From NCBI GenBank assembly GCA_038210415.1, contig JBBQWS010000005.1, positions 29,895 to 93,894 on the forward strand: DNA of 64,000 bases, written 5' to 3'. The first letter of the stretch is position 1. Every line of letters starts with the position of its first letter. Source of the stretch: JBBQWS01 sp038210415 (GTDB lineage Bacteria; Actinomycetota; Actinomycetes; Prado026). The notes beneath the pieces were generated by a model. The model made no database searches, was not told where the DNA came from, and saw only the letters and a program-made list of their open reading frames with translations. Of the stretch, positions 50,318-59,497 are shown in pieces. Position numbers and translations under genes: made by a program.

Positions 50318-52417
50318 GTGTCCGAGAGCCGGACGTTGCTGTCCCTCAGTGCGCCGTACGTGACGGTCGTCGTCGCGCTCGACGACGCGGTCCCGCGGAT
50401 CGTCTACTGGGGCCGACCGCTGCCCGCTACCACCGACCTCGCTGCGCTGGAGCTCGCCACCGGTCCGGCCACCCCTCAGGGTGGGCTGAACCACGCTCCG
50501 TTGCTCTCGCTGCTGCCCGAGCAGGGCCGCGGCTCCTTCGCGGCAGCAGGCCTGGCTGGCCGTCGGGCCGGCCAGCCGTGGTCGCCGGTGCTGGCGACAG
50601 TGCAGGTCGAGCAAGCCCCTGACGCAGTGAGCTGGACCGGTGCCGACCCCCGCTCCGGGGTCGAGGTGACGCTGGGGTTGCGGCTGCACCCGAGCGGAGT
50701 GCTGAGCGTCGACGCCTCGGTCACGAACACCGGCACCGACGCGTACGGCGTGGAGCGGCTGGCGCCCACATTGCCGCTTCCGTCGACGGCGCAGGAGGTG
50801 CTGACCCTGGCGGGCCGCTGGTCGAAGGAGTTCCAGGTGCAGCGCCAGCCGCTGGCGACCGGGGCGATCGTCCACGAGAACGCCCGCGGGCGCACGTCGC
50901 ACGAGTCGTCGCCGACGATGTTCGCGGGGACCCCCGGGTTCGGCGAGACCCACGGTGAGGTCGTGGGCGTACACCTGGCCTGGTCGGGCAACCATGTGCT
51001 TCGGGCCGAGCAGCTGCCCGACGGCCGCGGTTACCTTCAGGCAGCCGAGCTGCTGCAGTTCGGTGAAGTCTCGCTCGGCCCCGGCGAGACCTACTCCACG
51101 CCCACCGTCCACGCCGTCCACTCCGCAACGGGACTCACCGCCGCGAGCCAGGCCTTCCACTCCTTCGTCCGCTCGATGCCCTGGCACCCGACGACACCCC
51201 GCAAGGTTTTGCTGAACACCTGGGAGGCCGTCTACTTCGACCACGACGTCACCGGTCTCAAAGCGCTGGCCGATCGGGCCGCCGAGGTCGGGATCGAGCG
51301 GTTCGTCCTCGACGACGGCTGGTTCCGCGGGCGCGACGACGACACCACCTCGCTCGGCGACTGGCACGTCGACGAGCGGAAGTACCCGGCCGGGCTCGAC
51401 GTGCTCGGTGACTACGTCCGCGGCCTGGGTATGGAGTTCGGGCTGTGGGTCGAGCCGGAGATGGTCAACCCCGACTCGGACCTGTTCCGGGAGCACCCGG
51501 ACTGGGCGATCGGGGTGGCCGGCCACCCCGAGGTCCTGGCTCGCAACCAACTCGTCCTCGACCTCGGCAACCCCGAGGTGTTCGACTACCTGCTCGACCG
51601 GCTGGACAGCCTGCTCGGCGAGCTCGGCATCGGGTACGTCAAGTGGGACATGAACCGCGACCTGCTGCAGGCCCAGGTGCACCGGCAGACCACGGCGTTG
51701 TACGCCATGCTCGACGAGCTGGGGCGCCGGCATCCCCAGGTCGAGATCGAGTCGTGCGCCTCCGGTGGCGCGCGGATCGACCTCGGCATCCTGCGCCGAA
51801 CCCAACGGGTCTGGACCTCGGACTGCAATGACGCGCTCGAGCGGCAGCTGATCCAGCGTGGCTGCTCGTACGTCGTCCCGCCTGAGCTGATGGGCGCCCA
51901 CGTGGGGCCAACCCGCTCGCACACGTCGGGCCGGGTGCACACGTTGGCCTTCCGCGCGGCGACGGCGTTCTTCGGCCACTTCGGGCTCGAGTGGGACCTT
52001 TCGTCCGCGACGCCCGAGGACCGGGCGGGGCTGGCCGAGATCATCGCCCTGCACAAGCAGTTGCGGCCCTTGCTGCACGGCGGTCTGGTCGTTCGCGGCG
52101 ACCACCCGGACCCTGCGGCGCTGGTGCACGGCGTGGTGGCCGAGGACGGGTCCCAGGCGCTGTTCGCCTACGTCCAGCTGACGACGTCTGACACCACGGT
52201 GCCGCGGCTGGTCCAGCTGCCTGGGCTCGACCCGCTTCGGTCCTACGAGATCGAGCGGATCGTGCTGCCGGGAACCGAACGCGGCCCGCAGAAGCACGAG
52301 CCGGCGTGGTACGAAGCAGGGCTGGCGCTCGACGGGACCGCCCTCGGGCAGCACGGGCTGGCGCTGGCGGTGCACCACCCCGAGTCCGCGACGCTCCTGC
52401 ACCTGCGGGCGCAGTAG
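50318..52417 (+). CDS. Alpha-galactosidase, GH36 family
   Basis: This 699-residue enzyme has the GH36 layout: a beta-sandwich N-terminal domain, a TIM barrel and a C-terminal beta domain. The nucleophile aspartate is in GYVKWDMNRDL and the acid/base aspartate in WTSDCNDALER; VLLNTWEAVYFDHD and FGLWVEPEMVNPDSDL are family segments. No signal peptide is seen, so it acts in the cytoplasm on imported galactosides. AGGAG lies 7 nt before the GTG at 50318. No sugar transporter is adjacent. Confidence 0.93.
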   Translation: MSESRTLLSLSAPYVTVVVALDDAVPRIVYWGRPLPATTDLAALELATGPATPQGGLNHAPLLSLLPEQGRGSFAAAGLAGRRAGQPWSPVLATVQVEQAPDAVSWTGADPRSGVEVTLGLRLHPSGVLSVDASVTNTGTDAYGVERLAPTLPLPSTAQEVLTLAGRWSKEFQVQRQPLATGAIVHENARGRTSHESSPTMFAGTPGFGETHGEVVGVHLAWSGNHVLRAEQLPDGRGYLQAAELLQFGEVSLGPGETYSTPTVHAVHSATGLTAASQAFHSFVRSMPWHPTTPRKVLLNTWEAVYFDHDVTGLKALADRAAEVGIERFVLDDGWFRGRDDDTTSLGDWHVDERKYPAGLDVLGDYVRGLGMEFGLWVEPEMVNPDSDLFREHPDWAIGVAGHPEVLARNQLVLDLGNPEVFDYLLDRLDSLLGELGIGYVKWDMNRDLLQAQVHRQTTALYAMLDELGRRHPQVEIESCASGGARIDLGILRRTQRVWTSDCNDALERQLIQRGCSYVVPPELMGAHVGPTRSHTSGRVHTLAFRAATAFFGHFGLEWDLSSATPEDRAGLAEIIALHKQLRPLLHGGLVVRGDHPDPAALVHGVVAEDGSQALFAYVQLTTSDTTVPRLVQLPGLDPLRSYEIERIVLPGTERGPQKHEPAWYEAGLALDGTALGQHGLALAVHHPESATLLHLRAQ

Positions 52418-52760
52418 CCCGTCGCAGACGCCGCTGGCCGGCGGCTCGACCTCGTCCCTGGCCGCCTGCAGACCACGTGCGAGGTCGAGCCGACCTCAGC
52501 CATCATCGCAGCGTGATCAGTCGACTACGAGATTGGTAGAAAGTGATGCCGGCGTGTCGGAACGGTGACGGAAAGTAGTCACAACCCCCGGCCTGAGGCT
52601 CCCGACCAATCACGCTCCGTGGTGGCATGCTCTGGACAACGACGCTGCACCGGATCCCCTGCCCGGCTGCAGAGGTCAGCGGTTGAGTTCGACTCAACGA
52701 CGCGAACCCCCGCCGACCTTTCGTCGGCGGGGGTTCGCGTCGTCCGTCCTGCTTCTGGGT
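52418..52760. other. Intergenic region between GH36 and the converging oxidoreductase
   Basis: No reading frame is convincing. The region contains a 7-bp hairpin at 52682-52698 and a very strong hairpin at 52697-52743. Before them are 200 nt with short complementary segments and a TAGAAA hexamer at 52537. A small RNA ending in the strong hairpin is possible, but no known class is recognised. Confidence 0.4.
52697..52743. terminator. 21-bp perfect stem hairpin
   Basis: 52697-52717 pairs without mismatch with 52723-52743 around the loop CTTTC; the core is GCGAACCCCCGCCGAC. It stands 280 nt after the GH36 stop and 18 nt before the converging oxidoreductase stop, so it certainly can stop transcription from either side. 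Confidence 0.8.
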
Positions 52761-53912
52761 TCAGGCTCCGAGGGCGGGGCGAGGGGCGTCCGGCGACCGG
52801 CCGGCGAACCGGGCCAGGCCGAAGGTCGCGAGGTCCGCGTCCGGGGCCAGACCTTCGACCCTGTCCGCGAGCACTTCACCGAGCAGGGCCGAGAACTTGA
52901 ACCCCTCACCGGAATCCCCGCAAGCCAGTACGACCCGGCCGTCGTGGAGCGCGTCTACGACGAACCGTCCGTCCGGCGAGTCGGTCCACGAGCACACTTG
53001 AGACCAGCGCACCGACGGCTGGAGCGCGGCGAAGTCCCGAGCCACCCGCGCAGCGATCGCGACATCGATCCCAGGGTCCGGAGTCCGATCGTCGTCGTCG
53101 AAGCCGAACGGGCGCAGCGGCCGGTCTAGCCCGATCTTGTAGCCGAGGCCGGGCGTCGGCATGGCGTACAACCCAGGCTCGCCGCCGAGGGGCCCGTCGT
53201 AGAGGCACGGCAGGTCGACCCACCCCGGTGCGCCGTCGACGTAGGCCACCTGCTCGAGCACCGGCTCAAGCTGCAAGTCGACGCCCAGCGACGGCAGCAG
53301 CTCACGCGTCCACGGCCCCGCCGCGACCACAACTGCGTCGACGTCGAGGGGTTCGTTGTCCGCCAGGAGCAGTCGAACGCCGGACGGGGAAGGGACAACC
53401 TGGGTCACCCAGCGGCCTTCCAGGACCGAACCCCCCGCACCGGTCAACCTGGCCAGCTGCACCGCCAGTGCAGCGGCCGCCAGCACCGGACCGGCTTCCG
53501 CCTGCCAGCACCCGGGCTGCCCGTTCGGCCGCAAACCGGGGAAGAAGCGTCCGACGTCGGGCGAATCAACCCAGGCGTGGTCGACGCCCTCGGCGGTCAA
53601 CGCGGCAGCCACACAGGTAGCGGTCTCACCGCGCCAGAACAACCCCCGGCGCAGGAGCAACGGACGGCCGCTGTCGCGCTCCAGCCGCTCCCAGGCAAGC
53701 ACCGCCCGCTGCGCGAGCCGCACGCGCAACCGGTCAGGGTGGGCGAGGCGCCACAGCCTGGTGGCCCCGGCTGACGACCCCAGCCCGTTCCCGACCCCGT
53801 GGGCGTCGACCACCGTGACCTGGTGCCCTCGCCGCGCCAGCTCGGCCGCCGCTGGCAGCCCCCATGCGCCCGCGCCGACCACAGCGACTCGCTGCCTCAG
53901 GTCGCGACCCAC
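52761..53912 (-). CDS. FAD-dependent oxidoreductase (DAO/monomeric sarcosine oxidase family)
   Basis: This 383-residue flavoprotein begins with the dinucleotide fold VAVVGAGAWGLPAAAELARRG and acidic end VVDAHGVG, then SSAGATRLWRLAHP, which is close to MSOX/N-methyltryptophan oxidase. The C-terminal part has VVLACGDSGEGFKFSALLGE; MSOX enzymes carry a covalent-FAD cysteine here, and the cysteine is present. The substrate is probably a secondary amine or amino acid. The GTG at 53912 has AAGGAG 6 nt upstream; an earlier frame start lacks a site. Confidence 0.88.
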   Translation of the reverse strand: MGRDLRQRVAVVGAGAWGLPAAAELARRGHQVTVVDAHGVGNGLGSSAGATRLWRLAHPDRLRVRLAQRAVLAWERLERDSGRPLLLRRGLFWRGETATCVAAALTAEGVDHAWVDSPDVGRFFPGLRPNGQPGCWQAEAGPVLAAAALAVQLARLTGAGGSVLEGRWVTQVVPSPSGVRLLLADNEPLDVDAVVVAAGPWTRELLPSLGVDLQLEPVLEQVAYVDGAPGWVDLPCLYDGPLGGEPGLYAMPTPGLGYKIGLDRPLRPFGFDDDDRTPDPGIDVAIAARVARDFAALQPSVRWSQVCSWTDSPDGRFVVDALHDGRVVLACGDSGEGFKFSALLGEVLADRVEGLAPDADLATFGLARFAGRSPDAPRPALGA

Positions 53913-54045
53913 GCGTACTCCTTGGTCTCGTCTGCGTCGTCCTCGAAGGGATGGCACCGTCGGCCAATCCTCCTCGGGCTCGGCGCCGAACACTGGTCAA
54001 CGCACCGGCGACCCACCGCCGGAGCGAAGACCCAAGGAGTGGATC

Positions 54046-54324
54046 ATGACCGATGCGAGTCGACGGACGTTCCTGCGTGGCGCCGGTGTAGTGGCCGGAG
54101 CCGCGACGGCGACCGCCTTGATCCCGGGCGGCAGTGCGCTCGCCAGCCGCCCCACGGCCGGGCCGGCCGAGCCCGAGAGCCCAAGCGGCGACGCCAGCAC
54201 CGAGACGCTCGTCGCGTACGTCAAAGACGCCCGTAGCGGGCAGATCAGCGTGCTCTCCGGCGATCGCGAGGTCGTCGTCACCGACCGTGGCCTGGCCCAG
54301 CAACTGGCCCGTCTCGCCGAGTAG
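54046..54324 (+). CDS. Small Tat-exported protein
   Basis: This 92-residue protein has a twin-arginine signal (SRRTFLRGAGVVAGAATA) ending near ALAS, and a mature domain of about 60 residues with TLVAYVKDARSGQISVLSGD and REVVVTDRGLAQQLARLA. The pattern of the mature part is like small exported domains in actinobacteria; function is unknown. AAGGAGTGGATC precedes the ATG. It is the first gene of a group with DUF4331 and the 107-residue gene. Confidence 0.8.
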   Translation: MTDASRRTFLRGAGVVAGAATATALIPGGSALASRPTAGPAEPESPSGDASTETLVAYVKDARSGQISVLSGDREVVVTDRGLAQQLARLAE

Positions 54325-54397
54325 CGCCACCGCACTCGAGCCCGCTCCACCCACCCGCCCCACCTCCCTCTGCCCGACCCTGACAGCGAGGAACACC

Positions 54398-55750
54398 ATG
54401 TCTTCACACCGCGAAGCGCCGGAGATCTCCAAGGACCCGGTCGCCGACAGCACCGACCTGTACGCCTTCGTCAGCCCGGACCGACCCGGTACGGTCACGC
54501 TCATCGCCAACTACATCCCCCTGCAGGGCCCGGACGCCGGCCCGAACTTCTTCGAGTTCGGGGACGACGTCCGCTACGAGATCCACATCTCGAACAGCGG
54601 CGACGCGTGCGCCGACATCACGTACCAGTTCGACTTCAGCACCGAGGTGCTGGACCCGGAGACCTTCCTCTACAACACCGGTCAGATCACGTCGCTGGAC
54701 GACGCCAACTTCAACCGGCGCCAGTTCTACACGGTGACCAAGCGCAGCCGCAGCGGACGCACGGAGGTCCTCGGCCGGCATCTCGCCAGCCCGCCCTGCA
54801 ACATCGGACCGCGTTCGACCCCCAACTACGCAACCCTCGCCAAGTCGGCGATCCACCCGCTGGGCAAGGGCCGCCGGGTGTTCGCCGGGCAGCGTGCCGA
54901 CGGCTTCTACGTCGACCTCGGCTCGGTGTTCGACCTGCTCGACCTCCGGCCGTTCCAGCAGCTGCACGTGATCCCCACGCCGGCGGCGGCCGGAGTCAAT
55001 GCCCTTGCTGAGATGAACGTGCACAGCATCGCGCTGCAGGTGCCGATCAAGGAGCTCACCGGCGGGTACGACGGCAGCGACCCGGCGAACGCGAAGTCGG
55101 TCATTGGCGTGTGGACGACGGCCAGCCGTCGCGCGTCGACCGTGCAGGAGTCTGACGGCACGTCGGCGCACGGCCCGTACAAGCAGGTGTCCCGCCTCGG
55201 GAACCCCCTGATCAACGAGGCCGTGATCCCGATGGGGCGCAAAGACGCATGGAACCGGGTGGCGCCGTCGAGCGACAGCCAGTTCGTGCAGTACGTGCAG
55301 CAGCCCGAGGTCGCAAAGCTGCTGCCGGGCCTGTACCCCGGTGTCTTCCCGAACCTCGCCGGCCTCACGGCCGACCGGGCCGACCTCGTCGCGGTGCTCA
55401 TGACCGGGCTGCCGGCGGGCATCGTGCCGGGCTTCCAGAACTACACGGGCAGCGTCATCGCCGACCTGCTCCGGCTGAACGTCGGCATCAAGCCGGCGCC
55501 GAAGCCGAACCCGCTCGGCATCATCGGCGGCGACCTCGCCGGCTTCCCGAACGGGCGGCGCCTCGTCGACGACGTCTTCACCATCGAGCTGCGGGCCATC
55601 GCCGGGGTGACCTACCCGCTCGTCGCGCCGGCGTACACCCCCGATGGCGCGGCCAGCGCGGTCACCGACGGGCTCGCGGCGCCGCCCTTCCTCGGGAGCT
55701 TCCCGTACCTGGGGACGCCGCACGGCGGATACCAGGCGCACGCCGCATGA
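54398..55750 (+). CDS. DUF4331-family protein
   Basis: This 450-residue protein begins SSHREAPEISKDPVADSTDL and continues YAFVSPDRPGTVTLIANYIP, the signature of DUF4331, a beta-rich family of unknown function found in bacteria and associated with secreted or surface proteins. Here no signal peptide is seen. Later segments include GQRADGFYVDLGSVFDLLDL and NPLINEAVIPMGRKDAWNRV. It overlaps the next gene by ATGA, so the products are probably needed together. Confidence 0.9.
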   Translation: MSSHREAPEISKDPVADSTDLYAFVSPDRPGTVTLIANYIPLQGPDAGPNFFEFGDDVRYEIHISNSGDACADITYQFDFSTEVLDPETFLYNTGQITSLDDANFNRRQFYTVTKRSRSGRTEVLGRHLASPPCNIGPRSTPNYATLAKSAIHPLGKGRRVFAGQRADGFYVDLGSVFDLLDLRPFQQLHVIPTPAAAGVNALAEMNVHSIALQVPIKELTGGYDGSDPANAKSVIGVWTTASRRASTVQESDGTSAHGPYKQVSRLGNPLINEAVIPMGRKDAWNRVAPSSDSQFVQYVQQPEVAKLLPGLYPGVFPNLAGLTADRADLVAVLMTGLPAGIVPGFQNYTGSVIADLLRLNVGIKPAPKPNPLGIIGGDLAGFPNGRRLVDDVFTIELRAIAGVTYPLVAPAYTPDGAASAVTDGLAAPPFLGSFPYLGTPHGGYQAHAA

Positions 55751-56070
55751 CCGCGGGCCACCACCACCACGCCGGCGACGGTCCCGTCGTCCTCGACGTG
55801 GGAGGGGACGTTGGCGCACTCGTCCTGCTCGCCAGGCCCGAGGTCGACCAGCTGGAGATCGAGATCAGCGAAGTGGGTCAGCCCCGGACCGGCGCACACG
55901 TGGCGGTGCACCGACGGCAGGTCGGCGGGCGGGTGGTCCACGCTGCGGTGTACCCCGAGCTGGTCCGCGGCTCCTACGAGCTGTGGGACACCGCCGGCCG
56001 GTCGGCACTCACCGTCCGGATCGAGGGTGGTCGGGTGACCCAGGCCGCCTGGCCGCAGGACGCCGCCTGA
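55747..56070 (+). CDS. Conserved hypothetical, 107 residues (often misnamed phospholipase)
   Basis: This protein begins TAGHHHHAGDGPVVLDVGGD and continues VGALVLLARPEVDQLEIEIS, AVYPELVRGSYELWD and VRIEGGRVTQAAWP. It looks like a small all-beta domain with an N-terminal histidine cluster that could bind metal. Similar actinobacterial genes are sometimes called phospholipase without a visible active site, so I do not use that name. It is coupled to the DUF4331 gene by a 4-nt overlap. Confidence 0.78.
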   Translation: MTAGHHHHAGDGPVVLDVGGDVGALVLLARPEVDQLEIEISEVGQPRTGAHVAVHRRQVGGRVVHAAVYPELVRGSYELWDTAGRSALTVRIEGGRVTQAAWPQDAA

Positions 56071-56082
56071 CCCACCCCCACT

Positions 56083-56149
56083 CGTGTTGATCTTGAGCGT
56101 TGCGCGGGCCGGCCGGCGTTTCGGCCACGCAATGCTCAAGATCAACGCG
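56083..56149. terminator. Long hairpin between converging genes
   Basis: GTTGATCTTGAGCGTTGCG (56086-56104) and CGCAATGCTCAAGATCAAC (56128-56146) pair with one G-T wobble position; the stem can extend to 56083 and 56149. It lies 12 nt after the stop of the 107-residue gene and 16 nt before that of the converging flavoprotein and can serve both. Confidence 0.8.
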
Positions 56150-56165
56150 GTTGGGGGCTAGTCCC

Positions 56166-58640
56166 TCACGCGAGGATCCGGGCCCGCTTCGGGTCGTACC
56201 ACGGCTGCGCCGACAGCCGCACCGGCCGCGGGCCTGCTGGCGTCCACACCTCGAACCCGCCGACCGCCAGCCACTCGTCCGACACCCCCGGTTCGTGGTT
56301 CACCATCGCCAGCCCGACCGCACCGCCGAGCGTGTGACCGTACGCGGCGGCCCGTACGTAGCCGATCCAGCGACCGCCGAGCAGGACCGGCTCGTTGCCG
56401 TGCAGCGTCACCGAGGGATCGTCGACGAGCAGCGACACCATGCGGTTCGGACGCGGTCCCTCGACCCGGAGCGCACGCAGCGCGTCGAGTCCGACGAACC
56501 CGCCCGCCTTGTCCCAGGCCACCGCGAAGCCCAGGCCGGCGTCCAGCGGGTTGTCGGTGTTGTCGATGTCGACGCCCATGTCGCGGTAGCCCTTCTCCAG
56601 CCGCAGGCTCGACATCGCGGCGAGCCCGACCGGTCGCACCCCGAGGTCCGCGCCGGCCGACATCAGGTCGTCGTACACCGTGAGGGCGTACTCCGCAGGG
56701 ACGTGCAGCTCGTACCCGAGCTCGCCCACGTAGGTCACGCGGGCGGCCAGCAGCCGGGCGTACCCAAGCTCGATCCACTGCGCAGTGAGGTACGGGAAGG
56801 CTTCGTTCGAGAGGTCTGCGGTCGACAGCCGGCCCAGCAGCTCGCGCGACCGCGGCCCCTGCACCGAGAGCAGGACGGTGCCTGACGTCACGTCGGTGAC
56901 GTAGCAGTGCTCGCCGGGCGCGGTCGCCCTCCGGATGAGCGCGTCGACCCGGCGGTGGATGACGTCGGAGGCCACCACGAGGAACTGCCCCGGTGCGGTG
57001 CGCGTGACGGTGAGGTCGGCGACGATCCCGCCGGCGGTGTCGAGCCACTGGGTGTAGACGACCCGGCCGACCTCGCGGTCGACGTTCGCCGCCGAGAGCC
57101 TGGAGAGCACGGCCGCAGCGTCCGGCCCCTGCACCGAGAACTTCGACATCAGGGTCATGTCGAAGATGCCCACGCCCTCGCGCACCGTGCGGTGCTCCTC
57201 GGCGACGAGGTCGAAGGACGCCTGCCGCTCGAAGGACAGCGTCCCCTCGACGCTGCGGCCGGCGGGTACGAACCACTCGGCGAACTCCCACCCGGCGGAG
57301 ACGTTGAAGTGCGCTCCGGCCGCGGCGAACCGCTCGTGCAACGCCGTGCGCCGGATGCCGCGGGCCGTCGCGGGCTGCCAGGACGGCCAGGCGGCGTCGC
57401 CGAACAGGACGCCCAGCTGCTCGACGATGCGCTCCGACCTGAACCGTCTGGTCGACTCGAACGGCTGCGCGCGCTCGACGGAGTAAGCCGCGACGTCGAC
57501 CGGTGCGCGGTCGTCGACGATCCACTGCGCCAGCACATTGCCGACCCCGCCGCCGAGCAGGATGCCGAGCGAGTTGAGCCCGGCCGCGACGTAGAAGTTG
57601 TCGTGCTCGGGGGCGAGCCCGAGCATCGGGTGCACGTCGGACGTGAACGACTCGGGGCCGCAGAAGAACGTGCGGATGCCGACGCCGCTGAGGGACGGGA
57701 TCCGCTCCATGGCCTTCTCGAGGTACGGGCCGACCCGGTCCCAGTCAGGCGGCAGGACGCCGAAGGCGAAGTCCGGCGGGACGCCGTCGAGCTGCCACGC
57801 CGCGGCGTCCGGCTCGAAGAGGCCGACGAGCAGGCCGGACCCCTCCTCGCGGTAGTAGCCGTAGCGGTCCGGGTCCTCGATGACGGGCAGGTCGCGGTGC
57901 ACTCCGTCCATCGGCTCGGTGAGCAGGTAGTAGTGCTCGGCCGCCTGCAAGGGAACGTCGACGCCGGCGAGCGCGCCCACCTGGCGGCCCCACATACCGG
58001 ATGCGTTCACGACGTACTCGGCCTCGATCGTCCCCCGGTCGGTCACGACGCCGGTGACGCGGCGCCCGGCCGAGGTGAAGCCGGTCACAGCGACGTGCTC
58101 GACGATCCGGGCGCCGCCGTTGCGCGCCCCCTTGGCGAGCGACATCGTGACGTCGACCGGGTTGGCCCGGCCCTCGTCGGCGACATAGAACCCGGCCAGG
58201 ATGTCGTCGGTCTTGGCGATCGGCCACAGCTCGGCGACCTCGGCGGCCGAGATCTCCTGGTCGTCCACCCCGAACCCGTGCGCGAAGGCGGCCTCGCGGC
58301 GCATGGCCTCCAGCCGCTGCGGGGTGCAGGCGAGCGAGATGTGACCGATCGGTCGAAAGCCGGTGGAAAGCCCGGTCTCGGCCTCCAGCCGCTCGTAGAG
58401 GTCGCGGGAGTAACGGCTCATGAACAATGCGGTCTCGTCGCCCATCCCGGCGGACGTGATCAGGCCGGCCGCGTGCCACGTCGTCCCCGACGTGAGCTGG
58501 TTGCGCTCCAGCAGCACGACGTCCGACCAGCCGAGCTTGGTCAGGTGGTAGGCGATGCTGGTGCCGATGACGCCGCCGCCGACGATCACGACCCGGGCCC
58601 GCGCCGGCAGGTCGCCGGTCAGGCCGGTGGGAGCGGTCAT
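56166..58640 (-). CDS. FAD/folate-dependent dimethylglycine/sarcosine dehydrogenase-like protein
   Basis: This 824-residue enzyme has an N-terminal FAD domain (VVIVGGGVIGTSIAYHLTKL, then TSGTTWHAAGL with the histidine that carries covalent FAD in relatives) and a C-terminal GcvT-like folate domain (FDMTLMSKFSVQGPDAAAVL, LEKGYRDMGVDIDNTDNP). Relatives demethylate dimethylglycine or sarcosine and pass the methyl carbon to tetrahydrofolate. The substrate is inferred from architecture only. A 16-bp palindrome 46 bp upstream and the TetR gene beyond it suggest ligand-controlled expression. Confidence 0.9.
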   Translation of the reverse strand: MTAPTGLTGDLPARARVVIVGGGVIGTSIAYHLTKLGWSDVVLLERNQLTSGTTWHAAGLITSAGMGDETALFMSRYSRDLYERLEAETGLSTGFRPIGHISLACTPQRLEAMRREAAFAHGFGVDDQEISAAEVAELWPIAKTDDILAGFYVADEGRANPVDVTMSLAKGARNGGARIVEHVAVTGFTSAGRRVTGVVTDRGTIEAEYVVNASGMWGRQVGALAGVDVPLQAAEHYYLLTEPMDGVHRDLPVIEDPDRYGYYREEGSGLLVGLFEPDAAAWQLDGVPPDFAFGVLPPDWDRVGPYLEKAMERIPSLSGVGIRTFFCGPESFTSDVHPMLGLAPEHDNFYVAAGLNSLGILLGGGVGNVLAQWIVDDRAPVDVAAYSVERAQPFESTRRFRSERIVEQLGVLFGDAAWPSWQPATARGIRRTALHERFAAAGAHFNVSAGWEFAEWFVPAGRSVEGTLSFERQASFDLVAEEHRTVREGVGIFDMTLMSKFSVQGPDAAAVLSRLSAANVDREVGRVVYTQWLDTAGGIVADLTVTRTAPGQFLVVASDVIHRRVDALIRRATAPGEHCYVTDVTSGTVLLSVQGPRSRELLGRLSTADLSNEAFPYLTAQWIELGYARLLAARVTYVGELGYELHVPAEYALTVYDDLMSAGADLGVRPVGLAAMSSLRLEKGYRDMGVDIDNTDNPLDAGLGFAVAWDKAGGFVGLDALRALRVEGPRPNRMVSLLVDDPSVTLHGNEPVLLGGRWIGYVRAAAYGHTLGGAVGLAMVNHEPGVSDEWLAVGGFEVWTPAGPRPVRLSAQPWYDPKRARILA

Positions 58641-58685
58641 GTCGTCGCCTCACGATGCGTCGCGCGGTCCCTCGGGCCGGGCCGC

Positions 58686-58701
58686 ACTATCGCGCGATAG
58701 T
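58686..58701. promoter_or_regulatory. 16-bp palindrome, candidate TetR operator
   Basis: ACTATCGCGCGATAGT is a perfect palindrome between the TetR gene (its last base overlaps the TetR stop codon) and the flavoprotein gene, 46 bp before the latter's ATG. On the minus strand a TTGACT -35-like hexamer overlaps it. Confidence 0.7.
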
Positions 58702-59396
58702 CAAGCAGTCGACCGCGCGGCGGACAAGGCCCGGACCCGGACCGCCCCCAGGTCGCCCGCGTCCCGCAGCAGCGCGCGGAGCAGGAAGTCGGCAGCCTGC
58801 TCGGGCTGGTCGGCGGAGTACGCCTGGTGCAGCCCGTTGACCCGGATGGTCTCCATGACCAGGGCGTCGATGGCCATCCGGGCGAACTCCGGGTCGATCT
58901 CGGCGAACTCCCCCGTCGCGACGGCCTGCTGCACGAGGTCCCGGAGGCTCCGTTCGTACCCGTCGAGCAGGGTCCGCCAGCGGGCGAACTCCGGCCGGTC
59001 GAGCAACCCGGTGTTGTACAGAGCCCGAAGGTCGAACGGCGACTCCAGGCAGTGCGCGATCTCCCAGCGGATGTACCGATAGATGCGGACCGCGGGGCTG
59101 CCCGTCTCGGCGACGAGCCGGGCCATGAACTCCAGGCCCGCCCGCAGGTCGTACTCGAGCAGCCCCTCGGCGATCGCCTGCTTGGACCCGAAGTGGTTGT
59201 ACAGCGACGGCTGGCGGATGCCGACGGCAGCGGCGATCTCGCGGGTCGTGGTCCCGGCGTAGCCGCGAGCGGCGAAGAACCGCGAGGCCTCGCGCAGGAT
59301 CCGCTCGCGGGTGGGCCACTCGGCGACCGGCTGCGCACGCAGCGACTGGACCCGCGCCCGCTCGTCCTGGGCGGGAGCCGGCGGCCTTCGTCCCAT
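58701..59396 (-). CDS. TetR/AcrR-family regulator
   Basis: This 231-residue regulator has the N-terminal helix-turn-helix TRERILREASRFFAARGYAG and IAAAVGIRQPSLYNHFGSKQ. The C-terminal domain is long and helical with EFARWRTLLDGYERSLRDL and is not diagnostic of ligand. The gene is upstream of the dimethylglycine dehydrogenase-like gene on the same strand with the 16-bp palindrome between them, so it probably represses that gene. TAGGCT lies 8 nt before the ATG. Confidence 0.87.
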   Translation of the reverse strand: MGRRPPAPAQDERARVQSLRAQPVAEWPTRERILREASRFFAARGYAGTTTREIAAAVGIRQPSLYNHFGSKQAIAEGLLEYDLRAGLEFMARLVAETGSPAVRIYRYIRWEIAHCLESPFDLRALYNTGLLDRPEFARWRTLLDGYERSLRDLVQQAVATGEFAEIDPEFARMAIDALVMETIRVNGLHQAYSADQPEQAADFLLRALLRDAGDLGAVRVRALSAARSTA

Positions 59397-59497
59397 GGCC
59401 GGTCAGCCTAGCCAGGGCACGTGGGGAGGTACAGTTGACGTATTCTTCAAGTGCGCAACTCAGCGAGTCCCCCGTTCGACTCTCGAAAGGCGGCCGG

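Noticed and set aside
50312..52402. 696-codon minus-strand frame opposite the GH36 gene.
   Set aside because: The GH36 protein has catalytic motifs; the opposite frame has a low-complexity composition and no recognisable domain.
52682..52698. GGTTGAGTTCGACTCAACG resembling a tRNA T-arm.
   Set aside because: The loop between the stems is too short for a T-loop and no acceptor, D or anticodon arms can be found around it.
56907..58700. 597-codon plus-strand frame opposite the dimethylglycine dehydrogenase-like gene.
   Set aside because: It is antisense to a conserved two-domain enzyme and shows only biased composition.
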